Positions 1-7,515 of a stretch of 64,000 nt of DNA are shown here, piece after piece. A model generated the notes under the pieces. That model did not search any database and was not told the origin of the DNA. It was given only the letters and a program-made list of their open reading frames with translations. The DNA comes from Flexivirga oryzae (GTDB lineage: Bacteria > Actinomycetota > Actinomycetes > Actinomycetales > Dermatophilaceae). The DNA lies in NCBI RefSeq assembly GCF_014190805.1, contig NZ_JACHVQ010000003.1:186001-250000 (forward strand), read 5' to 3'. Numbering within the stretch: position 1 is the stretch's first letter; every line of letters starts with the position of its first letter. The position numbers and the translations under genes are program-made.

Positions 1-1
1 G

Positions 2-271
2 GGCCAGGCCGGGAAGGTGCAGAAGGTCTCGCCGGCCGAGGGGAAGCTGGTCGACAAGGACTCGACGGTGACGCTGACCGTGGGCACGTACTCGGCCACG
101 TCGACGGCCACCGCCACGATCACCATCTCGCCGACGAGTCCGTCGAGCTCACCTAGCAGCACCTCGTCGAGCTCGCCCAGCGGCACCTCGTCGTCGTCCC
201 CGAGCAATCCGCCGTCACCGTCGAAGCCGAGCACCAGCATGCACGGCGGCGACGGCAACGACGGCGACTGA
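2..271 (+). CDS. pknB: C-terminal end of PASTA-type Ser/Thr kinase (PknB-like), partial
   Basis: The reading frame is open from base 2 and enters from the left edge, so only the last 89 residues are visible. They begin with the end of a PASTA-like repeat (VSPAEGKLVDKD followed by STVTLTVG), then a tail of about 55 residues rich in Ser, Thr and Pro, ending in Gly/Asp. PASTA repeats form the extracellular muropeptide-sensing part of PknB-family kinases. In actinobacteria pknB lies in this position, convergent with pabA and next to DUF881 and crgA, which supports the name. The kinase domain is outside the window, so this rests on the repeat and the synteny. A strong hairpin follows the stop codon. 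Confidence 0.75.
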   Translation, partial: GQAGKVQKVSPAEGKLVDKDSTVTLTVGTYSATSTATATITISPTSPSSSPSSTSSSSPSGTSSSSPSNPPSPSKPSTSMHGGDGNDGD

Positions 272-281
272 GCCACGGCGT

Positions 282-333
282 CCTTCCGGTCCGCACACAG
301 TGCGGTATGGCGCACTGTGTGCGGACCGGAAGG
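282..333. terminator. bidirectional hairpin terminator between pknB and pabA
   Basis: A perfect inverted repeat has 23-bp arms (282-304 and 311-333) around the 6-base loop GTATGG. It lies between two convergent stop codons (271 and 362), so it most likely terminates both genes. There is no T-tract, which is common for GC-rich actinobacterial terminators. Confidence 0.85.
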
Positions 334-361
334 GCGACACACCTCGCGGCGCGTCCCGCGG

Positions 362-988
362 TCAGCTCTGGTGGACCAGCGGCGCCAGTCCGGCCGACCG
401 CTGCACCGCGCCGGTGAGCCCGCACAGCTCCAGCCAGTTGGCGAACATCCGGTGACCGCCCTCGGTCACCACCGACTCGGGGTGGAACTGCACCCCGTGC
501 AGCGGCAGCGTGCGGTGCTGCACCGCCATGATGACGCCGCTGTCGGTGCGGGCGGTGACCTCCAGCTCGTCGGGCACCGTGTCGGAGGTGATCGCGAGCG
601 AGTGGTAGCGGGTGGCGGTGAACGGCATCGGAACGCCCGCGAGGACACCGGACCCGGTGTGCACGATCCGCGACGTCTTGCCGTGCAGCAACTCCGGCGC
701 CCGGTCGACCGTGGCGCCATACACGACCCCGAGCGCCTGGTGGCCCAGGCAGACGCCGAACATCGGCTGCTCCCGCTGCGCGCACGCCGCGATCATCGCG
801 GTGGAGACACCGGCCTCCTCGGGGGTGCCGGGGCCGGGTGAAACCAGGACCCCGTCGTACGGCGCACCCTCCTGCGGCGTGACCGCGTCGTTGCGCACCA
901 CGGTCGTCTCGGCACCCAGCTGCTGCAGGTAGCCGACGATCGTGAAGACGAAACTGTCGTAGTTGTCGATCACCAGAATCTTCGTCAC
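362..988 (-). CDS. pabA: Class I glutamine amidotransferase, aminodeoxychorismate/anthranilate synthase component II
   Basis: 208 residues, the usual length of the family. It supplies ammonia from glutamine to the chorismate-converting partner (PabB or TrpE). The N-terminus ILVIDNYDSFVF is the family signature. The nucleophile Cys80 is in GVCLGHQ, and the His-Glu pair is in FHPESV near the C-terminus. The GTG start at 988 overlaps the DUF881 stop by 4 bases (GTGA), indicating translational coupling. In actinobacterial origin regions this gene is named either trpG or pabA. The sequence alone does not say whether folate or tryptophan synthesis is served, and it may serve both. Confidence 0.93.
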   Translation of the reverse strand: MTKILVIDNYDSFVFTIVGYLQQLGAETTVVRNDAVTPQEGAPYDGVLVSPGPGTPEEAGVSTAMIAACAQREQPMFGVCLGHQALGVVYGATVDRAPELLHGKTSRIVHTGSGVLAGVPMPFTATRYHSLAITSDTVPDELEVTARTDSGVIMAVQHRTLPLHGVQFHPESVVTEGGHRMFANWLELCGLTGAVQRSAGLAPLVHQS

Positions 989-1725
989 TTCTGCGCTGCT
1001 TCCTTGACTTTCGCGTATTTCAGGTCCAACGCGCCCTGGTATGCCGGGAACGTCTCCTTGCTGGACGTGCTCACGTCGTAGCCGAGCCCGGCGAGCGACA
1101 CGTAGGCCTTGTAGTTCTGCACCGAGGGGTCGTCGTCGAGCGCCTTCTTCAGCTTCGCCGGATCACCCATGGCCTTGATCACGAACGGTGGCGAGTAGAC
1201 GCGGCCCTGCAGTAGCAGGGTGTTGCCCACACAACGCACCGCCGAGGTCGAGATCACCCGCTGGTCCATCAGCATCATGGCGCTCGCGCCGCCCGCCCAG
1301 AGTGCGTTGACCACTGCTTGGACGTCCTGCTGGTGCACGACCAGCCAGTCGAGGTTGGCGCCGTCGGGCAGCGTCGACGGGTCGCGGCTGGAGTCGTTCA
1401 GCGACACGGTGACGACCTGCCCGGTGACCTCGCTGAGGCCGGCCGTGTCGGCATACCCGTCGGAGGTCCGGATCGTCTTCTTCAGCTTCGTCGAGCCGGG
1501 CGCGTCCTGCTTGCCGAGTTGGGCCACCTGGGTCTGCAGGGATGCGACGGTCGCGGCCTGCTTGGCGACCCGGTGGTTGCCGTCCTGCACCACCTGCACC
1601 AGGTCCCGGGTGCCGGGCCGCAGGTCGGAACCCTGCGAGGTGGCGGCGCTGACACCGAACAGCAGACCGGCGGCGACGCCGATCACCGGCACGGCATACG
1701 CCCATCTGTTCCGTGGTCGCCACAT
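985..1725 (-). CDS. DUF881 family membrane-anchored protein
   Basis: 246 residues from the ATG at 1725, chosen because GAAAGGGG lies just upstream; an ATG at 1800 in the same frame lacks this. The protein has an N-terminal membrane anchor (WAYAVPVIGVAAGLLFGVSA), a short coiled-coil-like stretch around residues 50-75, and a C-terminal domain with LNDSS and the conserved DWLVVHQQDVQAVVNALWAGGA region typical of DUF881. DUF881 genes sit between crgA and pabA/pknB in many actinobacteria and are suspected of a role in division or envelope maintenance, but no activity is established. Here it is the upstream gene of a two-gene unit with pabA. Confidence 0.85.
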   Translation of the reverse strand: MWRPRNRWAYAVPVIGVAAGLLFGVSAATSQGSDLRPGTRDLVQVVQDGNHRVAKQAATVASLQTQVAQLGKQDAPGSTKLKKTIRTSDGYADTAGLSEVTGQVVTVSLNDSSRDPSTLPDGANLDWLVVHQQDVQAVVNALWAGGASAMMLMDQRVISTSAVRCVGNTLLLQGRVYSPPFVIKAMGDPAKLKKALDDDPSVQNYKAYVSLAGLGYDVSTSSKETFPAYQGALDLKYAKVKEAAQK

Positions 1726-1821
1726 GCCGCACCCCTTTCGTGGTCGCCGGACACCGGTGTCACAGCGCCGGTGACTTAGTCTTGTCCGAGATTCTTTCAT
1801 TCCGCTGTAGGAGCGACGTAC

Positions 1822-2295
1822 GTGAGCGAGCGAGACAAGCCAGCCGACCAGGCCGACACCGACGAGGCCGAGCTGATCGCCGAGCAGGAGTCCCGCGCCG
1901 CGACCGGCGACAAGGCGGAGGTCGCGACCGAGGCCATCGACGACCTCGAGGCGAAGAAGGCGGCCAACCGGGCGGCCCTCCGGGACGCCGAGAAGGAGGC
2001 GGCCCGCGAGGCCAAGCGGGCCGAGCGGGAGGCCGCCCGCGAGGCGAAACGGACGGCGCGCAAGACCGCCGACGTCGAGCGCGAGGAGAAGCGTGCCGCC
2101 CAGGCGATCGACGCACCGAGCCCCGGCTGGTGGGTGCCGACGCTGTGCACCTTCATGGTCGTCGGGCTGTTCTGGCTGGTCGTCTACTACCTGTCCGCCG
2201 AGAAGTATCCGATCCCCGGCATCGGCTTGGGCAACATGGCGATCGGGTTCGTCCTGATCCTCGTCGGCTTCGGTATGACGACCCGTTGGCGCTGA
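1822..2295 (+). CDS. crgA: Cell division protein CrgA with long charged N-terminal extension
   Basis: 157 residues; CrgA is usually about 85-95. The C-terminal 60 residues are typical: PGWWVPTL, two membrane helices, and YPIPGIGLGNMAIGF between them, ending MTTRWR. CrgA bridges FtsZ-ring and peptidoglycan synthesis proteins at the septum. Residues 1-95 are an added tract of Glu, Lys, Arg and Ala with repeated EAAREAKRAERE-type units, predicted to form a charged coiled coil in the cytoplasm. The start is GTG at 1822 behind GGAG. It is divergent from DUF881 with under 100 bases between them. Confidence 0.9.
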   Translation: MSERDKPADQADTDEAELIAEQESRAATGDKAEVATEAIDDLEAKKAANRAALRDAEKEAAREAKRAEREAAREAKRTARKTADVEREEKRAAQAIDAPSPGWWVPTLCTFMVVGLFWLVVYYLSAEKYPIPGIGLGNMAIGFVLILVGFGMTTRWR

Positions 2296-2308
2296 ACCCG
2301 CTCCCGCC

Positions 2309-3511
2309 TCACCCCGTCCGCCGCTGACGCCGCGCGGCGGCGGCGATCGAGCACGCGGCGAGCATCGCGACCACGACTGCGTACCCCACGCTGGTGGCCC
2401 GCAACCCGACCCGGGTCGTCAGCAGACCGGCCACCACGGCCGGCAGGGAGAACGCCAGATAGGCCACGACGTACAACGCGGCGATCAGTTCGCCGCGGCG
2501 CGCCGGGTCCGCCGCCACCACCAGGGTCCGGAACGCCCCGAGGAAGGCCGCGCCGAAGCCCGCACCGGCAACCACGCTGCCGACGAGCAGCAACACCACG
2601 TGCGCGGTGGTGATCGCCGTGACGGCGATCACCAGTCCCGCGACGAGGAGCGCGCACCCGGTCAGCATCGCCCGGTGCGAGGTCCAGCCGCGCACCAGAA
2701 CCCCGGCGAGCGCGCCGGCCGCGCACAACGCGAACGCGGTCGCGCCGCCGAGCAGGTGGTTGGTCGAATGGCCCAGTTGCCTGATCAGTGAGGGCCCGAG
2801 GGACAGGAAGAGACCGCCGAGCGCCCAGCAGGCGACGATGCAGGGCAGTGCCACCCAGAACATCGCTCGCGTTTCCGGGGCGACACCGATCCGGGGGTGC
2901 AGGTCGACCGGGCGGCGTTCGGCGACCGATTCGGGCACCCGCAGCATCGCCACCGCGAGTAGCACGAACCCGGCCAGCATCAGCGCATAGACCAGGCGCA
3001 GCGGGTGCGGGGCGTACTGCACCAGCGCACCGGCCACCAGCGACCCGAACGCCAGGCCGAGCATCGGCGTCACGGCGTTCAGCAACGGCCCCAACCCGGG
3101 CCGGTTCGCGGGCTGATGGTCGATCAGCGCCGCCGCGACCGCCGCCGTCACCAGGCCGGTCGCCACCCCTTGGCCGATCCGCGCGACGAAGAGCCAGCCG
3201 AGTCCGTCGGCGACCAGGAACGCCACCATGCTCAGCGATTGCAACGCCAGCGCGGCCAGGATGACCGGGCGGCGGCCGACCGCGTCCGAGAGCGACCCGG
3301 TGACCAGCAAGGTAGCCAGCAACGCGACCGCGTAGACCGCGAAGATCACGGTCAACGTCGCCGGCGTGAAACCCCACCGGGCGGCATACATCCCGTACAG
3401 CGGGGTCGGCGCGCCGGCCGCGAAGAGGAACAGGCCCAGCACCGCGGTCACCACCCACAGTCCGAAACGCGAGCCGACCCGCTCCGGGCGGAGGTCCGTT
3501 GCCGTGGCCAT
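2309..3511 (-). CDS. Major facilitator superfamily transporter
   Basis: 400 residues from the ATG at 3511. It has about twelve hydrophobic segments and the MFS motif-A loop between helices 2 and 3 (GSLSDAVGRRPV). The N-terminus has APTPLYGMYAARWGF, seen in drug and sugar efflux permeases. The start lies 2 bases after the stop of the SDR gene at 3514, so the two are co-transcribed and probably coupled. The substrate cannot be read from the sequence; a divergent TetR gene suggests an inducible exporter. Confidence 0.88.
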   Translation of the reverse strand: MATATDLRPERVGSRFGLWVVTAVLGLFLFAAGAPTPLYGMYAARWGFTPATLTVIFAVYAVALLATLLVTGSLSDAVGRRPVILAALALQSLSMVAFLVADGLGWLFVARIGQGVATGLVTAAVAAALIDHQPANRPGLGPLLNAVTPMLGLAFGSLVAGALVQYAPHPLRLVYALMLAGFVLLAVAMLRVPESVAERRPVDLHPRIGVAPETRAMFWVALPCIVACWALGGLFLSLGPSLIRQLGHSTNHLLGGATAFALCAAGALAGVLVRGWTSHRAMLTGCALLVAGLVIAVTAITTAHVVLLLVGSVVAGAGFGAAFLGAFRTLVVAADPARRGELIAALYVVAYLAFSLPAVVAGLLTTRVGLRATSVGYAVVVAMLAACSIAAAARRQRRTG

Positions 3512-3513
3512 CG

Positions 3514-4449
3514 CTATTTCGCCGTCCCGATGCGGTCGGTGGTCGTTCCCCGGCCGCCGTCCGCGACCTGCTGGGCGAAATGGTCGGCCAGCCGGTCGGA
3601 CCCGGCCGCCGGCGCCACCATGTCGTGGGTCAGTACGGCGGTCAGGAACTGCGCCGGCCCGTGGACATGCTCGGGGGTGCACCGGGCGAGCACCCGGACC
3701 GCGGCGACGACCGGACCACGCGGCAGATGGCGGATCCGCGGCGAGGTGCCGTGCGCGGCGAACGCCGCGCGCGCGATCCCCTCGTAGGTGAGGACATCGG
3801 GCCCACCGACCGGGACGTCCGTCGCACTCGACCCGGCGGCCGCGAGGCACGCGGTCGCGACGTCGCGACCCGAGATCGGGTTGATCCGATGTTGCCCGTC
3901 ACCGATCAGGGACACGGCACCTCGGCCGGCCATCGCGAGGAACTCGCCCATGTCGGAGAAGTAGCCGGTGGGGCGGACCACCACTGCGGAGATCGGCGAG
4001 GCCGTCAGTGCGTCGACGAACTTCTCCTTCGCCGCGACCAGCCGCACCCGGTGCCGCAGCTCCCGCCCGTGCAGCACCGAGACGTACACGAACCGGGTCA
4101 CGACCGCCTTCTCGGCCGCCCGCAGCAGCGCGAGGTTGCCGCGGTAGTCGACGTCCAGGTACTTCACGCCGTCGCGCTGGCGGGTGATGCCGAGCGCGGA
4201 GAAGACGACGTCGACGTCGTCGGCCACCCCGGACAGGGTCGCCGGTTCGGTGACCTGTCCGACGAAGACGTCCACTGTGTCGGGGAACGATTGCGCCTGC
4301 TCCGCCCGGCGCACGAGAACGCGCACCCGGCACCCCGCAGCCAGCAGGGCCTGCACCAGGTACCCGCCGAGATAGCCGGTCGCGCCGGCCACCAGAACGC
4401 GCCGACCGTCGATGGGCGGCGCGCTGTCCGAACGTCGATCTGAAGCCAT
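3514..4449 (-). CDS. NAD(P)-binding atypical short-chain reductase (NmrA-like)
   Basis: 311 residues. The Rossmann start VLVAGATGYLGGYLVQALL holds the TGxxGxxG dinucleotide loop. VFSALG and YVSVLHG follow as in atypical SDR proteins, which often lack the catalytic Tyr-x-x-x-Lys of classical members; I see no clear YxxxK here. The second half (VGGPDVLTYEGIARAAF) resembles quinone oxidoreductase-like or NmrA-like proteins. It is the first gene of the SDR-MFS unit, divergent from a TetR gene, so it probably reduces a small molecule linked to that regulator's ligand. The substrate is unknown. Confidence 0.85.
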   Translation of the reverse strand: MASDRRSDSAPPIDGRRVLVAGATGYLGGYLVQALLAAGCRVRVLVRRAEQAQSFPDTVDVFVGQVTEPATLSGVADDVDVVFSALGITRQRDGVKYLDVDYRGNLALLRAAEKAVVTRFVYVSVLHGRELRHRVRLVAAKEKFVDALTASPISAVVVRPTGYFSDMGEFLAMAGRGAVSLIGDGQHRINPISGRDVATACLAAAGSSATDVPVGGPDVLTYEGIARAAFAAHGTSPRIRHLPRGPVVAAVRVLARCTPEHVHGPAQFLTAVLTHDMVAPAAGSDRLADHFAQQVADGGRGTTTDRIGTAK

Positions 4450-4516
4450 GCCGATGTCTCCTTACTGTCCGTCTCCGGGCTCGTCCGAGTTCTTGGACCA
4501 GACAGTACACGATTTA

Positions 4517-4532
4517 TGGACCAGCCGGTCTA
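4517..4532. promoter_or_regulatory. candidate TetR operator between divergent SDR and TetR genes
   Basis: The imperfect palindrome TGGACCAGCCGGTCTA has half-sites TGGACC and TAGACC in inverted orientation. A second TGGACCAG lies at 4494-4501, about two helical turns away. Both are in the 104-base gap between the divergent starts. Self-regulation by the neighbouring TetR protein is inferred from position. Confidence 0.45.
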
Positions 4533-4553
4533 CAAATTCGGTAGGCTCCACCC

Positions 4554-5177
4554 ATGGCCCGACCAGCGCGACCCGTCGACCCCGCCAGTGAGCGTTCCCT
4601 CCTCCTCGCCGCGGCAACTGCGTTCGCGCGGGACGGCTACCGGGCAGCGTCGATGAACGACGTGCTGCAGACGGCCGGCTGGGCGAAGAGTTCGCTCTAC
4701 CACTACTTCGACGGCAAACGGGGACTGCACGACCGCGTGGTCCTCGCGCTGCGGGAAGAGCTCGGGTCCGGGCTCGCGGTCCCCGAGCTCGACACGCTCA
4801 CCGCAACGGACTTCTGGCCCGCGATGGCGCGCCTGGTGGACTCGCTCGCCGACACCGCCGACCGGCATCCCGAGGTGCGCCACCTCGGGCTGATGTATCA
4901 CCGCGATGACACGGCCGAAGCCGACGGGGCGCTACAGGCGCTGCGTGACGACGTGGCCGGCTGGCTCAATGCCGCACTGCGCCGCGGACTCGACCTCGGC
5001 CTCGTCCGGCAGGACATCCCCGCCGACCTCGCCGTCGAACTGACCGTCACCGTGCTGGGCGTGCTGGATCGATGGGCGATGGAACGCGCGGCGGAGGCAC
5101 CGGGCGGTCAGCAGGCCGGCAGGCTCTCCCTGCGCCTCGTCCAGGACCTCATCGGCGCGCAGGGACACCAGACGTGA
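4554..5177 (+). CDS. TetR/AcrR family transcriptional regulator
   Basis: 207 residues. The N-terminal helix-turn-helix is clear: LLAAATAFARDGYRAASMNDVLQTAGWAKSSLYHYFDGKRGLHDRVV, with the invariant LYHYF and K. The C-terminal ligand domain is helical and resembles AefR/YsiA-type regulators. It is divergent from the SDR-MFS pair, the standard arrangement for a repressor of an efflux or detoxification unit. There is no good ribosome binding site before the ATG, so translation may be leaderless. Confidence 0.9.
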   Translation: MARPARPVDPASERSLLLAAATAFARDGYRAASMNDVLQTAGWAKSSLYHYFDGKRGLHDRVVLALREELGSGLAVPELDTLTATDFWPAMARLVDSLADTADRHPEVRHLGLMYHRDDTAEADGALQALRDDVAGWLNAALRRGLDLGLVRQDIPADLAVELTVTVLGVLDRWAMERAAEAPGGQQAGRLSLRLVQDLIGAQGHQT

Positions 5178-5190
5178 CACCGCACGGTGG

Positions 5191-5247
5191 TCGTCCACAG
5201 GGTTATCCACAGGCCGTGGAAAACTACACCGATGTAACTCCGATCGG
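5191..5247 (+). repeat. DnaA-box element, copy 1 (57 bp)
   Basis: The copy contains TCGTCCACA (5191-5199) and TTATCCACA (5203-5211), 12 bases apart start to start. Then come GTGGAAAAC (its complement has TTTTCCAC, a weak third box) and TGTAACTCCGATCGG. It matches copy 2 at 46 of 57 positions without gaps, by hand alignment. It lies between the convergent TetR and folE genes. Confidence 0.75.
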
Positions 5248-5314
5248 AGCGAGTTCTGGGCGATCGCGGCATGATTCGTGCCGTTCCGGGCCTGCCGCCG
5301 CAATACCTGTCGCG

Positions 5315-5371
5315 TTGTCCACAGTCTTATCCACAAGCGGTGGAAAACCACATGTGTGTAACTTCGATCGG
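5315..5371 (+). repeat. DnaA-box element, copy 2 (57 bp)
   Basis: The copy contains TTGTCCACA (5315-5323) and TTATCCACA (5327-5335) with the same 12-base offset as copy 1. The same GTGGAAAAC and TGTAACTTCGATCGG segments follow. The copies are in direct orientation 124 bases apart. TTATCCACA and TTGTCCACA are the standard high-GC actinobacterial DnaA-box forms and recur in oriC of this window. Confidence 0.75.
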
Positions 5372-5394
5372 GTGATCGACCGGGTCGTGCGCGG

Positions 5395-6003
5395 TCAGCG
5401 CTGGACGCCGGCGAGCGACAGGAACTCCTGCCGCGAGCGGGGGTCGCTGCGCAGGTCGCCGAGCAGCGTGGACGTGACCGTGCCGGACCCGGTCGCCTGG
5501 ACGCCGCGCAGCGTCATACAGGAGTGCTCGGCCTCCATGACGACACCGACCGCCCGGGGTGCCAGCTGCTCGTCCAGCAGGTCCGCGACCTGCTTGGTGA
5601 GCCGCTCCTGCGTCTGCGGGCGGCAGGCGAAGTGCTCGACGATCCGGGCCAGCTTGGACAGGCCGACGATGCGTTCACCCGGCAGGTAGGCGACGCAGGC
5701 GCGCCCGGTGAACGGCAGCAGGTGGTGCTCGCAGACCGACCGGAACGGGATGTCCCGCGCGAGCACGAGCTCGTCATACCCCTCGTCGTTGGGGAAGGTC
5801 GTCAGCTGGAACGGGCGTGGCGTGAGCATCTCCGCCCAGGCTCCTGCCATCCGGCGCGGCGTCGCGCGCAGGTGCTCGGAGTCCAGCTCGACGCCCAGGG
5901 CACGCAGGAACTGCGCGGCCGCCGCCTCCGCGGCGACCAGATCCATCGGGCGCTCACCCGACCAGGACAGCTGCTCGGGCTCGGGCGCCAGCACGACGGA
6001 CAT
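5395..6003 (-). CDS. folE: GTP cyclohydrolase I
   Basis: 202 residues from the ATG at 6003, chosen because AGAGG sits 7 bases upstream; a GTG at 6009 is too close to it. The enzyme converts GTP to dihydroneopterin triphosphate, the first step of tetrahydrofolate synthesis. Zinc-binding and catalytic parts are present: SVCEHHLLPF with its Cys and His pair, GLSKLARIV, and the second zinc Cys in EHSCMTLRG. It lies alone rather than with other fol genes and is divergent from a cysteine-containing regulator. On the minus strand, TTGACA lies upstream as a possible -35 element. Confidence 0.95.
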   Translation of the reverse strand: MSVVLAPEPEQLSWSGERPMDLVAAEAAAAQFLRALGVELDSEHLRATPRRMAGAWAEMLTPRPFQLTTFPNDEGYDELVLARDIPFRSVCEHHLLPFTGRACVAYLPGERIVGLSKLARIVEHFACRPQTQERLTKQVADLLDEQLAPRAVGVVMEAEHSCMTLRGVQATGSGTVTSTLLGDLRSDPRSRQEFLSLAGVQR

Positions 6004-6096
6004 GGCCACACCTCTTCTATCGACAACGTCACCGGTTTTAGAAGTACCCGCGACGACCGATATTTGTCAAGATTTATTGGTGATAGATTCGAGGGG

Positions 6097-6768
6097 ATGA
6101 ACGACGCAGGCGAGAGCGACCCGCTCGCCGGGCTGTCCACGCTGGCCGACCCGGTGCGCAGGAGGCTTTACGAATACGTCCTGCGGCAGGAAGGTGCCGT
6201 ACGACGCGACGCCGCCGCGGACGCCGTCGGGATCAGCCGCACCCTGGCGGCATACCACCTCGACAAGCTCGCCGACGCCGGGCTGCTGGCGACCACTTAC
6301 GCGCGGCCGGCCGGGCAGACCGGGCCGGGCGCCGGGCGACCCGCCAAGCTCTACCAGCGGACCCGCGACGAGCTGTCGGTCACCGTCCCGCCGCGCCGGT
6401 ACGACGTCCTCGCCGGGCTGCTCGCCGAGGCCATCGACGCAGACGACTCCGGCAACGTCCGGGCTGCGCTGCTCACCGCGGCGGCCGACGAGGGGCGTGC
6501 GGCCGCCGCCGAGGGGGACGACCTGCTCGACATCCTGCGCCGCCGCGGGTACGACCCCGAGCTGGTCGACGGGACGATCGACCTGCGCAACTGCCCGTTC
6601 CACCACCTGGTGGAGCGACACGTCGACCTCGTCTGCGGGCTCAACCACGCGTTGCTGCGCGGGCTGCTCGCCGGGCGCGGGGAGGATCCCGGTCGGGCGC
6701 AGTTGGCGCCGCGGCCCGGCCACTGCTGCGTCGTCATACACGACGACGGCGCCGGCGCCGCCCATTGA
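6097..6768 (+). CDS. Helix-turn-helix regulator with C-terminal cysteine cluster (ArsR/SufR-like)
   Basis: 223 residues from the ATG at 6097. Residues 10-70 form a winged helix (LADPVRRRLYEYVLRQEG, AVGISRTLAAYHLDKLADAGLL). The C-terminal part holds Cys residues in NCPFHHLV, DLVCGLNHAL and GHCCVV. This spacing resembles iron-sulfur SufR-type regulators of the suf operon, but whether a cluster is bound cannot be told here. It is divergent from folE across about 90 bases, so it may control folE or itself. Translation may be nearly leaderless, since GAGGGG abuts the ATG. Classical ArsR metal sites are not evident. Confidence 0.8.
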   Translation: MNDAGESDPLAGLSTLADPVRRRLYEYVLRQEGAVRRDAAADAVGISRTLAAYHLDKLADAGLLATTYARPAGQTGPGAGRPAKLYQRTRDELSVTVPPRRYDVLAGLLAEAIDADDSGNVRAALLTAAADEGRAAAAEGDDLLDILRRRGYDPELVDGTIDLRNCPFHHLVERHVDLVCGLNHALLRGLLAGRGEDPGRAQLAPRPGHCCVVIHDDGAGAAH

Positions 6769-6822
6769 CGGTCACACCGCCCGCTGACGGCGACATTGCG
6801 GGGTCAATCGGCGTTCCGGGCG

Positions 6823-7515
6823 TCAGCCGGTGTTTCGGGCGTCAGCCGCCGAAACGGCGAGTACCGCCCGCGAGTCCGCCGCCGAGCCGGTGGGTGTCGA
6901 ACCGCCACCGGTCAGGAACTGCGCGCAGCTGCGGCCCTCGGCGGTATTGGCCGACTGCAGCGTCCGCAGTTGCCGGGACAGCGTGCCGGAGGTGGACTTC
7001 AGGGCGGCCAGCTCGGACCCGGACCCCGAAGACCCGGACGACCCGGATGGCCGCGTGGACCCGGACGAGCCCGACGAGCCGGACGGGACCGCGGACCCGG
7101 TGGTTTGCGCGGAGCTCGACGACGACCCGGTGGTACCCGCCTGTGCGCTGGCCAGCTGCGCCTTGTCGGACGCCAGCGTGGCCTGCGCCGTCACCACCGC
7201 CACCTTGAGTGCGGTCGGATCGAGCGCGGCCAGTTCCTGGCCGGCGGTCACCCGCTGACCGACGGTGACGCCGACCGACGCGACCGTGCCGTTGACGGGG
7301 AACGCCACGGAAGCCTGTTTCACGCGCTCGACCGTGCCGGTCAGCGCGACCTGCTGGCTCACCGATCCCTTCGTCGCCGTTGCCGTGCGGTAGTTGCCGG
7401 CGACGCCGGCGTCCGCCGACTGTGCGACGTAGAAGGCCCCGGCCGCGACCACGGCGACCGCAAGCCCGGCACTGGTCCAGCCGATGACCCTGCGGGGACG
7501 GCTCGCATCAGGCAT
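6823..7515 (-). CDS. Short membrane-fusion-like protein, last gene of ABC operon
   Basis: 230 residues from the ATG at 7515 (AGGAG upstream). It has an N-terminal anchor (IGWTSAGLAVAVVAAGAFYVA) and a biotin/lipoyl-like half (GTVERVKQASVAFPVNGTVASVGVTVG, then VTAGQELAALD). A hairpin region follows that is broken by a Ser/Gly/Pro-rich insert at about residues 125-165. Compared with the 461-residue fusion protein heading the same operon it lacks the second lipoyl half and beta-barrel, so it is either a specialised partner or a decaying copy. It overlaps the upstream lipoprotein gene by 8 bases. Confidence 0.7.
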   Translation of the reverse strand: MPDASRPRRVIGWTSAGLAVAVVAAGAFYVAQSADAGVAGNYRTATATKGSVSQQVALTGTVERVKQASVAFPVNGTVASVGVTVGQRVTAGQELAALDPTALKVAVVTAQATLASDKAQLASAQAGTTGSSSSSAQTTGSAVPSGSSGSSGSTRPSGSSGSSGSGSELAALKSTSGTLSRQLRTLQSANTAEGRSCAQFLTGGGSTPTGSAADSRAVLAVSAADARNTG

